NCBI GenBank assembly: GCA_017935365.1 | Contig: JAGBHT010000033.1 | Span: forward strand, 89,697-148,529 | DNA from: Ruminiclostridium sp. | GTDB lineage: Bacteria > Bacillota > Clostridia > Oscillospirales > Ruminococcaceae | Length of the DNA: 58,833 nt | Direction of reading: 5' to 3' | Shown: piece by piece, positions 17,281-25,173 of the stretch | Position numbering within the stretch: the first letter of the stretch is position 1 | Layout of the letters: each line of letters begins with the position of its first letter | Notes under the pieces: model-generated | The model's input: only the letters and a program-made list of their open reading frames with translations | The model's database searches: none | Told to the model about the DNA's origin: nothing | Made by a program: the position numbers and the translations under genes

Positions 17281-17600
17281 CCGACCATTGTCAGAGATGA
17301 CCTACAGCCGAGATAACTACGCATTAGTTCTGAGAACATCGTGTAAGCAACACGGGAGAGGAACAGTAAACGCCGGTTTACTGCAAACCACCGACTAACA
17401 AGTCACAGTTCAGAAACGCCGCATTCTGCGGAGCGAGTATACATACTGTACTACCAATACAGTTGAGCTACATCGGACCGGGTAGGTGTTAAGCTACGGA
17501 GAGATGCGAAAGCGTTAATCGAAACAGTGAGTCGGAACGCAAAATGTATAATATATCATGGCGGAGTAGTTACCGCTATTCCGCTGTGATTTTTATATTT
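17281..17600 (+). ncRNA. Candidate ornate structured RNA, about 320 nt
   Basis: Non-coding stretch unusually dense in small perfect hairpins. On the + strand: GTCA-GAGA-TGAC (17290), AACTA/TAGTT (17315), CGTGT/ACACG (17340), CAGTAAAC/GTTTACTG with a 4-nt loop (17364-17383), GACT/AGTC (17393), CCGCA/TGCGG (17419), ACTGTA/TACAGT (17445-17463), GTAG/CTAC (17482) and a GC-GAAA-GC hairpin (17506). CCGAC at 17281 can pair with GTCGG at 17531 and close the whole. GAGA and GAAA are GNRA tetraloops only on the + strand, which favours that strand. A 9-bp stem GCGGAGTAG/CTATTCCGC (17561-17584) with TTTTT after it looks like its terminator. No good + promoter is seen before 17281. The size and the place next to tRNA genes recall large ornate RNAs such as ROOL, but I cannot assign a family. 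Confidence 0.55.
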
Positions 17601-17605
17601 ATACC

Positions 17606-17636
17606 TTTAGGGACACTGGTGTACAGTATCCCTAAA
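17606..17636. other. Hairpin downstream of the tRNA operon
   Basis: 8-bp stem TTTAGGGA / TCCCTAAA with a 15-nt loop. It lies 15 bp past the 3' end of the serine tRNA and may stop or process the tRNA transcript, but it lacks a T run on either strand. Confidence 0.4.
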
Positions 17637-17650
17637 AGTGTAAATATTGT

Positions 17651-17740
17651 TGGCGCAGAAAGAGGGATTTGAACCCTCGCGCCGGTTTCCCGACCTACTC
17701 CCTTAGCAGGGGAGCCCCTTCACCACTTGGGTATTTCTGC
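17651..17740 (-). tRNA. tRNA-Ser(GCT)
   Basis: Reads on the - strand as a class II tRNA with encoded CCA. The acceptor stem pairs GCAGAAA with TTTCTGC, the anticodon loop CTGCTAA gives GCT, the variable arm is long, and the T arm carries GGTTCAAATCC. It serves AGC/AGU codons. Its 3' end faces the conjugative element. Confidence 0.95.
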
Positions 17741-17769
17741 ATGGCGAATTATAGAATATTAAATTTAAA

Positions 17770-17856
17770 TGGTGCCGCTGATCGGACTTGAACCGATACG
17801 GTATTGCTACCGAGGGATTTTAAGTCCCTTGTGTCTGCCGATTCCACCACAGCGGC
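17770..17856 (-). tRNA. tRNA-Leu(TAA)
   Basis: Class II tRNA on the - strand with encoded CCA. Acceptor stem GCCGCTG/CAGCGGC, anticodon loop CTTAAAA giving TAA, long variable arm and T arm GGTTCAAGTCC. It is transcribed before tRNA-Ser in a two-gene operon. Confidence 0.95.
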
Positions 17857-17888
17857 ATATTCTGTTGTGCGGTGATTAACCTTGATAT

Positions 17889-17917
17889 ATTATACACTCA
17901 TTTTGTTCGCTTGTCAA
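17889..17917 (-). promoter_or_regulatory. Perfect sigma-A promoter of the tRNA operon
   Basis: On the - strand TTGACA (17917-17912), 17-base spacer, TATAAT (17894-17889). It lies about 30 bp upstream of tRNA-Leu. Confidence 0.85.
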
Positions 17918-17960
17918 GTGCTTTTTGAAATTTTTTTAAATTATTTTCTCATATTTCATC

Positions 17961-17989
17961 TTGTATTTTGTTCCGAAATAGTGTAGAAT
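17961..17989 (+). promoter_or_regulatory. Promoter of the GT4 glycosyltransferase gene
   Basis: TTGTAT (17961-17966), 17-base spacer, TAGAAT (17984-17989). Confidence 0.6.
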
Positions 17990-18065
17990 ATTATTAGAAA
18001 TATACCCAAAAAACAGGATACGGTTTCCAATTAATCTTAAAAGTCATCATGAAAGGGGAATACCA

Positions 18066-19322
18066 ATGAGGATAGCTCTGTTTACAGAAACATATCTACC
18101 GAGCATCAACGGTGTAGTTACCCACGTTAAAACATTAAAAGAAGGTCTTGAAGCTCTGGGACATACCGTTATGGTAGTCACTGCGGATTCAAGAGTTAAT
18201 AATCACGTTATTGCAGACGATGTAATGTATTGTCCTGCCGTAAAACTCAAAAAGATATACAATTATGATATAGCACCGCCTATCAGCAAGGAACGCCTTG
18301 ACAAGATAAAGAGCTTTGCTCCGGACATAATCCATATACACAACGAATTCGGTGTCGGAATATCCGGCGTACTTATTGCAAGAACGCTAAAAGTTCCGCT
18401 TGTATACACGCTTCATACAATGTATGACGACTACGTTTACTATGTAGCGAAAACAAAGGGATTCGGCAAGATAGTAACTTCGGCAAGCCACCTTTACGCA
18501 AAGATGCTGGCTTCTACCGCATCGGCTATCACCGGTCCTTCTCCCAAGGTTTCGGAATACTTCAAAGCCTGCGGTGTCAAGAAGCCTGTTCACGTTATAC
18601 CGAACTCGGTTGAGCTTGATGTATTCAAGCCTGAGAATGTGGATAAAAATGCCGCTCTTGAAATGAGAAGAAAGTTCGGATTCTCCGATGACGATATGGT
18701 TTTCTGTTTCTGCGGAAGACTGGGTAAAGAGAAGAATGTTACACTTCTTCTTCAGTACTGGGCAAAGAACGTAAAGCCTGAGGATAAAATCAAGCTCTTT
18801 ATTCTCGGTGACGGTCCTTTGCATGAACAGCATTGCAAGGAAGCCGAAGAGTTCGGCATTGCCGATATGGTAAAGTTTGCGGGCAGAGTAGAACACCCTG
18901 ATTTACCTGTATATTACGCCTGCTGTGACGCATATATCACCGCGTCGCTTTCAGATACCTGTTCCATTTCTATGCTTGAGGGTATGGCAATGCACCTGCC
19001 TGTTCTCAGCCTTAAGGATGACCTTAATGTCGGACAGGTCAAGGACGGCATCAATGGTTATAACTTTACCGATGCGGACAGTATGTATGAGCTTCTGAAA
19101 AAATTCCGTGATATGTCTAAAGATGAGCTTGCCGAGTTCGGCAGACAGACAAGAGAGTCGATAAAAACCTCAGGCGCTATACGTCTTGCCAACGACCTGC
19201 TTGATGTATATAAAGAGGCAATGGAGGTCTATAAGAAAAAGAACAGGAAACGCAAGCTCAAAAAACGTTATCGTGTTATCAGACACAGATATGTCAAACG
19301 TTCAAGAACCGATAAGAATTAA
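18066..19322 (+). CDS. GT4 glycosyltransferase, probably glycolipid-forming
   Basis: A 418-residue GT-B enzyme. The N terminus (LFTETYLPSINGVVTHVKTL) with its Gly-rich acceptor loop is typical of 1,2-diacylglycerol 3-alpha-glucosyltransferases and PimB-like mannosyltransferases. The C-terminal donor domain holds CGRLGKEKNV near residue 222 and the nucleotide-sugar motif MLEGMAMHLPVLS near 302. The last 30 residues are very basic (KKKNRKRKLKKRYR), suggesting contact with acidic membrane lipids. The likely role is transfer of glucose from UDP-glucose to diacylglycerol at the inner membrane face for glycolipid or lipoteichoic acid anchors; the exact sugar is inferred. It has its own promoter and terminator. 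Ribosome binding site AAAGGGG. Confidence 0.8.
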   Translation: MRIALFTETYLPSINGVVTHVKTLKEGLEALGHTVMVVTADSRVNNHVIADDVMYCPAVKLKKIYNYDIAPPISKERLDKIKSFAPDIIHIHNEFGVGISGVLIARTLKVPLVYTLHTMYDDYVYYVAKTKGFGKIVTSASHLYAKMLASTASAITGPSPKVSEYFKACGVKKPVHVIPNSVELDVFKPENVDKNAALEMRRKFGFSDDDMVFCFCGRLGKEKNVTLLLQYWAKNVKPEDKIKLFILGDGPLHEQHCKEAEEFGIADMVKFAGRVEHPDLPVYYACCDAYITASLSDTCSISMLEGMAMHLPVLSLKDDLNVGQVKDGINGYNFTDADSMYELLKKFRDMSKDELAEFGRQTRESIKTSGAIRLANDLLDVYKEAMEVYKKKNRKRKLKKRYRVIRHRYVKRSRTDKN

Positions 19323-19328
19323 AGCGCT

Positions 19329-19366
19329 AATGCTCCGTGTTATCCGATACGGAGCATTACTTTTAT
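19329..19366 (+). terminator. Terminator of the glycosyltransferase gene
   Basis: Perfect 10-bp stem AATGCTCCGT / ACGGAGCATT (19329-19338, 19349-19358) followed by ACTTTTAT. Confidence 0.8.
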
Positions 19367-19378
19367 CAAGGAGGTTAT

Positions 19379-20161
19379 ATGTCGCAGATCAATATACGTT
19401 TCTTTTCACAATCGCTGAACCGCTATGTTTCGTTTGGAATGTATATTCCCGATGATAAGCGCAATTACGGCGGAGTTTATGATAAGCAGAATATGAAAAC
19501 ACTGTTCATTCTGCACGGTTACTCACAGGATGGCAGCAACTGGATACCCGATCATATTGCTGAAAAATATAACTTTGCCGTTGTGATCCCTAACGGCGAA
19601 AACTCATTCTGGCTTGATGGCTTGTCAACCGGGCATAAGTATTGTACCTATGTCGGAGATGAACTTTTGCGGTATGTGCGAAATACCTTCGGACTTGCAC
19701 AGACTGCGGAAGATACCGCGATAATGGGTTATTCAATGGGCGGCTTCGGTGCGCTTCATACTGCGTTCACTTATCCCGATACATTCGGTAAGGTGTGCGC
19801 ACTGTCATCTGCGCTTATTGTGTACGAAATAGCCGGAATGAAAGAGGGTAGCGGAAACGGCGTAGCAAATTATGATTATTATCACGAATGTTTCGGCGAC
19901 CTTGATACGGTAATCGACAGCGACAACAATCCCGAAACGCTCATAAAGCGTCTGAATGCACAGAAAAAGAAAATTCCGCAGATATTTATGTCTTGCGGTA
20001 CTGAAGATTTTTTACTTGAAAACAACAGGCAGTTCAACGCATTTCTTGATAAGGAAAGCGTACCTCACGTTTACCTTGAAAGCAAGGGCGGTCACGATAT
20101 GGCGTTCTGGAGCGAATATGTAGTTAAGTTTACTGATATGATGTTCGGTAAAAATGAATAA
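19379..20161 (+). CDS. Alpha/beta-hydrolase esterase (esterase D / acetylesterase type)
   Basis: A 260-residue serine hydrolase. The nucleophile elbow GYSMGG places the catalytic serine at residue 119; FILHGYSQDG near residue 44 is the oxyanion-hole segment; GGHDMAFW near the C terminus carries the likely catalytic histidine. No signal peptide is seen, so it acts in the cytoplasm, probably on short acyl esters such as acetylated sugars or S-formylglutathione-like substrates; the substrate is not shown. The ATG at 19379 is chosen because AAGGAGG precedes it, and the longer frame would run through the upstream terminator. It is convergent with spoVT. Confidence 0.85.
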   Translation: MSQINIRFFSQSLNRYVSFGMYIPDDKRNYGGVYDKQNMKTLFILHGYSQDGSNWIPDHIAEKYNFAVVIPNGENSFWLDGLSTGHKYCTYVGDELLRYVRNTFGLAQTAEDTAIMGYSMGGFGALHTAFTYPDTFGKVCALSSALIVYEIAGMKEGSGNGVANYDYYHECFGDLDTVIDSDNNPETLIKRLNAQKKKIPQIFMSCGTEDFLLENNRQFNAFLDKESVPHVYLESKGGHDMAFWSEYVVKFTDMMFGKNE

Positions 20162-20165
20162 AGTT

Positions 20166-20198
20166 ATACCCACAAGCGAAAATATCGTTTGTGGGTAT
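20166..20198. terminator. Hairpin between convergent esterase and spoVT genes
   Basis: 14-bp near-perfect inverted repeat (20166-20179 with 20185-20198, one G-U pair). T runs are short on both strands, so termination is inferred from placement. Confidence 0.55.
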
Positions 20199-20207
20199 GA
20201 TCTGTTA

Positions 20208-20750
20208 TCAGACATCTTCCATCTGTTTTCCGAAATACATCGCCGCCGCTTCAACAAGCGCTTTAGTCTTGTCGTCAACCGTTGAGTTTTCCTTATCCGA
20301 CAGCATTATAACTGCACCGTTCACATCGCCGTCTGCCATTATCGGTGCACAGGCAACCGCAAAACGGTCCACGCCCTCGATCGGGTTCATCTTTACGCCG
20401 TCAGCTGTGCGATATAGCGATTTACGCTGTTCTATAAGGTCTTCAAGAGAGCTTGACACCCTGCGCTCAAGCACTTCTTTTTTCTGAATACCGGACGCTG
20501 CTATAACGTGGTCGCGGTCGCATATTACCGTAGGCATTCCTCCGACTTTGTAAAGTACGTCGGCATATTGTCCCGCAGTTCCCGAGATCTCGCCGACAGG
20601 GGAGTACTTTCTGAATATTACCTCGCCGTCAACGCTTGTATATATTTCAAGCGGCGTACCCTCGCGTATTCTCATTGTTCTTCTTATTTCTTTAGGTATT
20701 ACGACTCTTCCGAGATCGTCAATACGTCTTACTATTCCCGTAGCTTTCAT
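20208..20750 (-). CDS. spoVT: SpoVT, stage V sporulation regulator
   Basis: A 180-residue transcription factor. Residues 1-50 are an AbrB-type swapped-hairpin DNA-binding domain with the hallmark IVRRIDDLGRVVIPKEIR; residues about 55-178 form a GAF-like sensor domain. In Bacillus and Clostridia SpoVT controls late forespore genes under sigma-G. The start is the ATG at 20750, giving the family's usual length and N-terminal MKATG; the longer frame from 20798 would add 16 residues with no precedent. It is divergent from tadA. Its presence implies the organism carries at least part of the endospore programme. Confidence 0.92.
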   Translation of the reverse strand: MKATGIVRRIDDLGRVVIPKEIRRTMRIREGTPLEIYTSVDGEVIFRKYSPVGEISGTAGQYADVLYKVGGMPTVICDRDHVIAASGIQKKEVLERRVSSSLEDLIEQRKSLYRTADGVKMNPIEGVDRFAVACAPIMADGDVNGAVIMLSDKENSTVDDKTKALVEAAAMYFGKQMEDV

Positions 20751-20901
20751 TATATAGACATTCCTTTCTGAAGAAACTGTTTTTGCTCTTGCAAACATAT
20801 TATTCCTTGAGCGGTGTCAATTATTCAGAAATTTGTCACATATTGAGTTTTCAGCTCGCTGATCTGGCTTTAATCGTCGGAATAAGGCTGTGCTTTTGAT
20901 G

Positions 20902-20930
20902 TTGATTTTAAACAGAAAATGTAGTATAAT
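20902..20930 (+). promoter_or_regulatory. tadA promoter
   Basis: TTGATT (20902-20907), 17-base spacer, TATAAT (20925-20930). Start is predicted about 40 bp before the tadA ribosome binding site. Confidence 0.7.
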
Positions 20931-20975
20931 AACGTATAATGAGCATCATTTGATTATCTTTCCGGAGGTGTGACA

Positions 20976-21440
20976 GTGACAACTGATGAAGAGTATATGA
21001 CAGTCTGCATAGGACTTGCAAAAAAAGCGGCTGAAAAAGGCGAATCTCCTGTCGGAGCTGTTGTGGTGAGCAAAGACGGAGAGATAATCGGCAGAGGTTA
21101 CAATATGCGTGAAACATTGCAGTCGCCGACTGCTCACGCAGAGATACTGGCTATTGAACAAGCCGCCAAAGCTCTTGGCTCATGGCGGCTTACCGATTGT
21201 ACACTATATGTTACGCTTGAACCGTGTCCGATGTGTGCCGGTGCGATAATCAATTCAAGGCTGAAAAGGCTTGTATACGGTGCGTTTGATGAAAAAGGCG
21301 GGGCTTGCGCCTCGCTCATGGAGATATTCGATTATCCGTTCAATCATCGTCCGATGGTAAGAAGCCGTATACTGATGGACGATTGCGCAAAGCTTCTCAC
21401 TGACTTTTTCAAAGGATTAAGGTCATCTGATAATGCCTGA
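20976..21440 (+). CDS. tadA: tRNA-specific adenosine deaminase TadA
   Basis: A 154-residue zinc deaminase that converts A34 to inosine in the arginine tRNA anticodon. The zinc and proton-shuttle residues are visible as HAE (54-56) and PCPMC (83-87), with the PVGAVVV strand before them. The GTG at 20976 is preferred over the GTG at 20970 because GGAGG ends at 20968 and would be only one base away from the latter. Its 3' end overlaps by 18 bp the end of a 35-codon gene on the opposite strand. Confidence 0.93.
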   Translation: MTTDEEYMTVCIGLAKKAAEKGESPVGAVVVSKDGEIIGRGYNMRETLQSPTAHAEILAIEQAAKALGSWRLTDCTLYVTLEPCPMCAGAIINSRLKRLVYGAFDEKGGACASLMEIFDYPFNHRPMVRSRILMDDCAKLLTDFFKGLRSSDNA

Positions 21441-21530
21441 AACCGCTTTTTTGTAAAGTTTGTCGAGCAGTACAAAAAATCCTGCTGTTACAGCGGCTGT
21501 TGTTATGATAACTGAAATGACTTTTTTCAT
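21423..21530 (-). CDS. 35-residue membrane peptide downstream of the XRE regulator
   Basis: Short frame starting MKKVISVIITTAAVTAG, with one hydrophobic helix (about residues 4-22) and a basic tail (DKLYKKAVSG). It begins 25 bp after the stop of the XRE regulator on the same strand and has AAAGGA before its ATG. It overlaps the last 18 bp of tadA on the other strand. The lysine start, membrane helix and ribosome binding site make it a credible small protein, though too short to show by homology. It may be a small membrane effector or toxin-like peptide controlled by the regulator. Confidence 0.55.
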   Translation of the reverse strand: MKKVISVIITTAAVTAGFFVLLDKLYKKAVSGIIR

Positions 21531-21554
21531 ATTCTGATCCTTTCATATCGGTAA

Positions 21555-22223
21555 TCAGTCGGTGTTTATACGGTCAAGACGCTTTTCGGCGTTTTTGATA
21601 AGGCTTAAAAGTGCGGTGCCTTGCTTATCATATTCCGCTTCAATGGAATTTGTAGTTATTGAGGGAGCGTTTTCTGCGTCATTTGCGGCGTCTGCGGCGG
21701 CTCCGACCTCAAGGCATATTGCCGAGTCGATAAGATGAAGAGCTGATGTCGGCGATACTCCGAAAAGGTTTTCATTGTTCTTGCTGTTAGCGTTGTATGT
21801 TATCCTGAACGCTTTGTAGACAGAAAGCGTCAGCATTGAAGAAACGCTCTTGCTGAGCTTTGATGATTTGATCTTCTGCAAAAGAGAGAAGATGACCTCA
21901 ATGCTGTTGGTTATAAGCTTCTTATTAAGAGCGAGCATGATATCTCCCGACTTTGAGTCACTCGCATTACCGCCGTCCGGTATATCGCTTTCGGTGATTA
22001 TTCCGCCGTTTGAAACAGGTGAACGACCAAGCAGATAATCGGTAGAAACGTTATAATAATCAGCCGCTTTTACAAGGAATTCAAGACCGCATTCACGCTT
22101 GCCCTTCTCGTAGTGTGACAGGAGCGCCTGAGCAATGCCCAGATCTGCGGCGACCTGTTTTTGTGTAAGTCCACGTTCTTTGCGGAGCAGGGAAAGAATC
22201 CTCGGAAAATCGGTGTTCATCAT
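21555..22223 (-). CDS. XRE-family regulator with long C-terminal domain
   Basis: A 222-residue protein. Residues 8-62 are a clear Cro/CI-type helix-turn-helix (RKERGLTQKQVAADLGIAQ, then LSHYEKGKR) ending in YNVSTDYLLGRS. The remaining 160 residues are a low-complexity acidic linker and a helical region of no known family, with an Ala/Asp-rich stretch near 175-187. It is probably a repressor of a few genes and autoregulated. It has its own promoter and is followed by the 35-residue membrane peptide. A second ATG three bases downstream is equally possible as the start. Confidence 0.8.
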   Translation of the reverse strand: MMNTDFPRILSLLRKERGLTQKQVAADLGIAQALLSHYEKGKRECGLEFLVKAADYYNVSTDYLLGRSPVSNGGIITESDIPDGGNASDSKSGDIMLALNKKLITNSIEVIFSLLQKIKSSKLSKSVSSMLTLSVYKAFRITYNANSKNNENLFGVSPTSALHLIDSAICLEVGAAADAANDAENAPSITTNSIEAEYDKQGTALLSLIKNAEKRLDRINTD

Positions 22224-22259
22224 TTGACCTCTCTTAATCTGACAATATTCACAAAGTAT

Positions 22260-22288
22260 ATTATAGCGGAGTTATTCCCTATTGTAAA
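22260..22288 (-). promoter_or_regulatory. Promoter of the XRE regulator
   Basis: On the - strand TTTACA (22288-22283), 17-base spacer, TATAAT (22265-22260). Confidence 0.7.
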
Positions 22289-22403
22289 GCGTGATTTTAT
22301 ACAAAAAATCGGGTGCTTTTTTATATAATAACCCCATAATAAAACAAAAAACGCCGTAATCGGCATGAATATCAATAAAAAATAACCGAAAGGAAGTAAA
22401 AAA

Positions 22404-23012
22404 ATGAAGAATTACAGACTTTATCTTATCCGTCATGGAATTACTCAGGGTAACCTTGAGGGAAAATATATAGGCACTACGGATCTGCCGCTTTGCGAAG
22501 AGGGCGAGAGCGCTATATCGTCACTTGCCGCACTTGAAGTATATCCGAAAGTGCAGAAGGTGTATTCAAGTCCGCTGAAGCGTTGCCTGCAGACTGCCGA
22601 TATTATCTACCCCGAGCGCCTTTTAAAGCGCATTGACGGAATATCAGAGATAGATTTCGGCGACTATGAGGGAAAGACGCAGGCTGAACTCCAGAATGAC
22701 GAAAAGTATCTTGAATGGCTCAAAGGCGGATATGATGCCGCACCGCCGAATGGTGAGAGTTTCGGACATTTCACGTTAAGATGCCTTGACGGTCTTGAAG
22801 AGATATTCAAGGATATGATGGCGAATGAAGTTACATCAGCCGCAGTAATAACGCATTCGGGTGTTATTATGAACCTGCTTTCGGGATACGGTCTGCCCAA
22901 GATGAAGCCTATCGACTTTGCCTGCAACCAGGGCGAGGGATTTGAGATCCAGCTCAGCACCTTCCTGTGGCAACACGGTCCTGTCTTTGAGATAGTAGGA
23001 AAATTATTCTGA
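22404..23012 (+). CDS. Histidine phosphatase (phosphoglycerate-mutase-like)
   Basis: A 202-residue phosphatase of the PhoE/CobC branch. The catalytic RHG is at residues 10-12 (LIRHGITQGN), SSPLKRCLQTA near residue 53 carries the second phosphate-binding arginine, and ITHSGVIMNLL near 150 carries the second histidine. It hydrolyses small phosphate esters; alpha-ribazole phosphate is one possibility, but no cobalamin genes are nearby. It is 18 bp upstream of tex and likely co-transcribed. Ribosome binding site AAAGGAAG. Confidence 0.85.
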   Translation: MKNYRLYLIRHGITQGNLEGKYIGTTDLPLCEEGESAISSLAALEVYPKVQKVYSSPLKRCLQTADIIYPERLLKRIDGISEIDFGDYEGKTQAELQNDEKYLEWLKGGYDAAPPNGESFGHFTLRCLDGLEEIFKDMMANEVTSAAVITHSGVIMNLLSGYGLPKMKPIDFACNQGEGFEIQLSTFLWQHGPVFEIVGKLF

Positions 23013-23030
23013 TAAAAACGGAGAAAATCA

Positions 23031-25172
23031 ATGGATATTTTAAAGCAGTTAGCGGAAGAATTCAAGATAAGAAACACTCAGGTAGAAAACACCGTAAAGC
23101 TTATAGATGACGGTAACACGATACCGTTTATTTCACGATACAGAAAAGAAGCTACAGGAGGTCTTGACGACCAGCTTTTAAGAGAGCTCAGCGAAAGGCT
23201 TACATATCTGCGTAATCTCGAAAGCAGAAAAGAAGAAGTCAAAAACCTTATCGAAAACGGCGGTAACCTGACCGAAAAGATCGAAAGCGACCTTATAAAT
23301 GCAAAAACGCTTGCAGAAGTCGAGGATATCTACAGACCGTTCAAGCCCAAGCGTAAGACAAGAGCAGGTATAGCAAAGGAAAAAGGCTTACAGCCGCTTG
23401 CGGATTTCATACTTGCACAGACGCTTGCGTCACCCACAGCGGAAGCACAGAAATATATTAATGAAGAAAAGGGCGTTGAAACTGCAGACGATGCAATAAA
23501 CGGCGCACTTGACGTAATCTCGGAAACCGTTTCTGACGACGCTGACCTGCGTAAAAAGCTGTATGCCGAGTACACGGGTCATGCGCTTATCGTGTCAAAG
23601 GCTGTCGATGAAAAAGCAGAAACGGTATATAAAAATTACTATGACTACAGCGAGCTTGCGTGCAAAATACCTCCGCACAGACTTCTTGCCCTTGACAGAG
23701 GCGAGCGCGAAGAGGCATTAAAGGTCAGTGTTGAGCCGGACGAACAGTGGGTCATGAAGCACATTTACAGAGCCTACGTCAAGGCGGAAAACGACTGTGG
23801 CAGACTTGTACGTTCTGCGTGCGATGACAGCTTCAAGCGACTTATTCACCCCTCGCTTGAAAGAAGACTCAGAAACGAGCTTACCGAAAAAGCCTGCGAC
23901 AGCAGTATACACACTTTCTCCGATAATTTAAGACAGCTTCTTATGCAGCCGCCTGTCAAGAACAGCGTTGCACTGGGTTTTGACCCCGGCTACAGAACAG
24001 GTTGTAAGGTGGCAGTCGTTGACGCAACCGGCAAGGTGCTTGATACCTCGGTCGTATATCCTACACCGCCGAAAAGTGATATTGCAGGTGCTGAAAAAAT
24101 AATCCGCAATCTTATTGAAAAGCATAAGGTTGATATTATAGCGATAGGAAACGGCACGGCAAGCCACGAAAGTGAAGTCTTTATATCCGATTTGTTAAAG
24201 AAGATCGACAGGAAAGTAAGCTATATGGTCGTATCCGAGGCAGGTGCCAGCGTATATTCTGCAAGTAAACTTGCGGCGGAGGAGTTTCCCGAATACGATG
24301 TTTCACTGCGTAGTGCGGTTTCGATTGCACGAAGACTTCAGGACCCGCTGGCAGAGCTTGTCAAGATAGATCCTAAGGCAATAGGAGTAGGACAGTATCA
24401 GCACGATATGCCGCCTGCAAAGCTGTCGGAAGCGCTCGGCGGAGTAGTGGAGGACAGTGTTAACAGCGTCGGCGTAGACCTTAACACAGCGTCTGTTTCA
24501 CTTCTCAGCTATGTTGCAGGTATTAATTCAACCGTTGCTAAGAACATAGTGACCTACAGAGAAGAAAACGGCGCCTTTACAAACCGCAAGGAGCTTCTTA
24601 AGGTCACAAAGCTCGGCAAGAAAGCCTTTGAGCAGTGCGCCGGATTCATGCGTATCCACGACGGAAAATATCCGCTTGACAACACCTCGGTACATCCTGA
24701 AAGCTACAAGGCGGCAGAAGCTCTGCTTGACAAGTGCGGATTCAGGCTTGCGGATGTTTCGGGTGGTATCCCGTCAATAAAGGAACAGGTGAAGTCAATA
24801 GGAATAAAGAAGCTGTCCGATGAACTCGGTATAGGCGAAATGACGCTTGCCGATATAACAAACGAGCTTGCAAAGCCCGGCAGAGATCCCAGAGATGAGC
24901 TGCCTGCACCGCTCCTGAGAACAGATATTGCGGATATAAACAGCTTAAAGTCCGGTATGATTCTTGACGGTACGGTAAGAAACGTGATAGATTTCGGTGT
25001 ATTCGTTGATATCGGAGTACATCAGGACGGACTTGTGCATATCTCACAGATATGCGATAAATACATAAAGCACCCGCTTGAAGCTGTAAAGGTCGGAGAT
25101 ATCGTAAAGGTAAAGGTGCTTGATATAGATCCTGCAAAAAAACGCATTTCTCTTACAATGAAGGGAGTATAA
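23031..25172 (+). CDS. tex: Tex family RNA-binding transcription accessory protein
   Basis: A 713-residue protein of usual Tex length. The order is an N-terminal helical Tex domain (TIPFISRYRKEATGGLDD near residue 30), a YqgF-like RNase H fold (about 315-440, with ALGFDPGYRTG), helix-hairpin-helix motifs (about 480-550, VDLNTASVSLLSYVAGI), and a C-terminal S1 RNA-binding domain (about 640-710, GTVRNVIDFGVFVDIG). It binds RNA and interacts with the transcription machinery. It follows the phosphatase closely and its stop is one base from the next start. Confidence 0.95.
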   Translation: MDILKQLAEEFKIRNTQVENTVKLIDDGNTIPFISRYRKEATGGLDDQLLRELSERLTYLRNLESRKEEVKNLIENGGNLTEKIESDLINAKTLAEVEDIYRPFKPKRKTRAGIAKEKGLQPLADFILAQTLASPTAEAQKYINEEKGVETADDAINGALDVISETVSDDADLRKKLYAEYTGHALIVSKAVDEKAETVYKNYYDYSELACKIPPHRLLALDRGEREEALKVSVEPDEQWVMKHIYRAYVKAENDCGRLVRSACDDSFKRLIHPSLERRLRNELTEKACDSSIHTFSDNLRQLLMQPPVKNSVALGFDPGYRTGCKVAVVDATGKVLDTSVVYPTPPKSDIAGAEKIIRNLIEKHKVDIIAIGNGTASHESEVFISDLLKKIDRKVSYMVVSEAGASVYSASKLAAEEFPEYDVSLRSAVSIARRLQDPLAELVKIDPKAIGVGQYQHDMPPAKLSEALGGVVEDSVNSVGVDLNTASVSLLSYVAGINSTVAKNIVTYREENGAFTNRKELLKVTKLGKKAFEQCAGFMRIHDGKYPLDNTSVHPESYKAAEALLDKCGFRLADVSGGIPSIKEQVKSIGIKKLSDELGIGEMTLADITNELAKPGRDPRDELPAPLLRTDIADINSLKSGMILDGTVRNVIDFGVFVDIGVHQDGLVHISQICDKYIKHPLEAVKVGDIVKVKVLDIDPAKKRISLTMKGV

Positions 25173-25173
25173 G

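Noticed and set aside
17281..17540. tRNA-like sequence on the - strand (TAGCTCAA and GGTAG, like a D arm)
   Set aside because: No acceptor stem, anticodon arm or GTTCAA T arm fits around it; it is probably chance within a structured region.
18387..18896. 169-codon - strand frame inside the glycosyltransferase gene
   Set aside because: It is antisense to a clearly conserved enzyme, has no ribosome binding site and an improbable composition.
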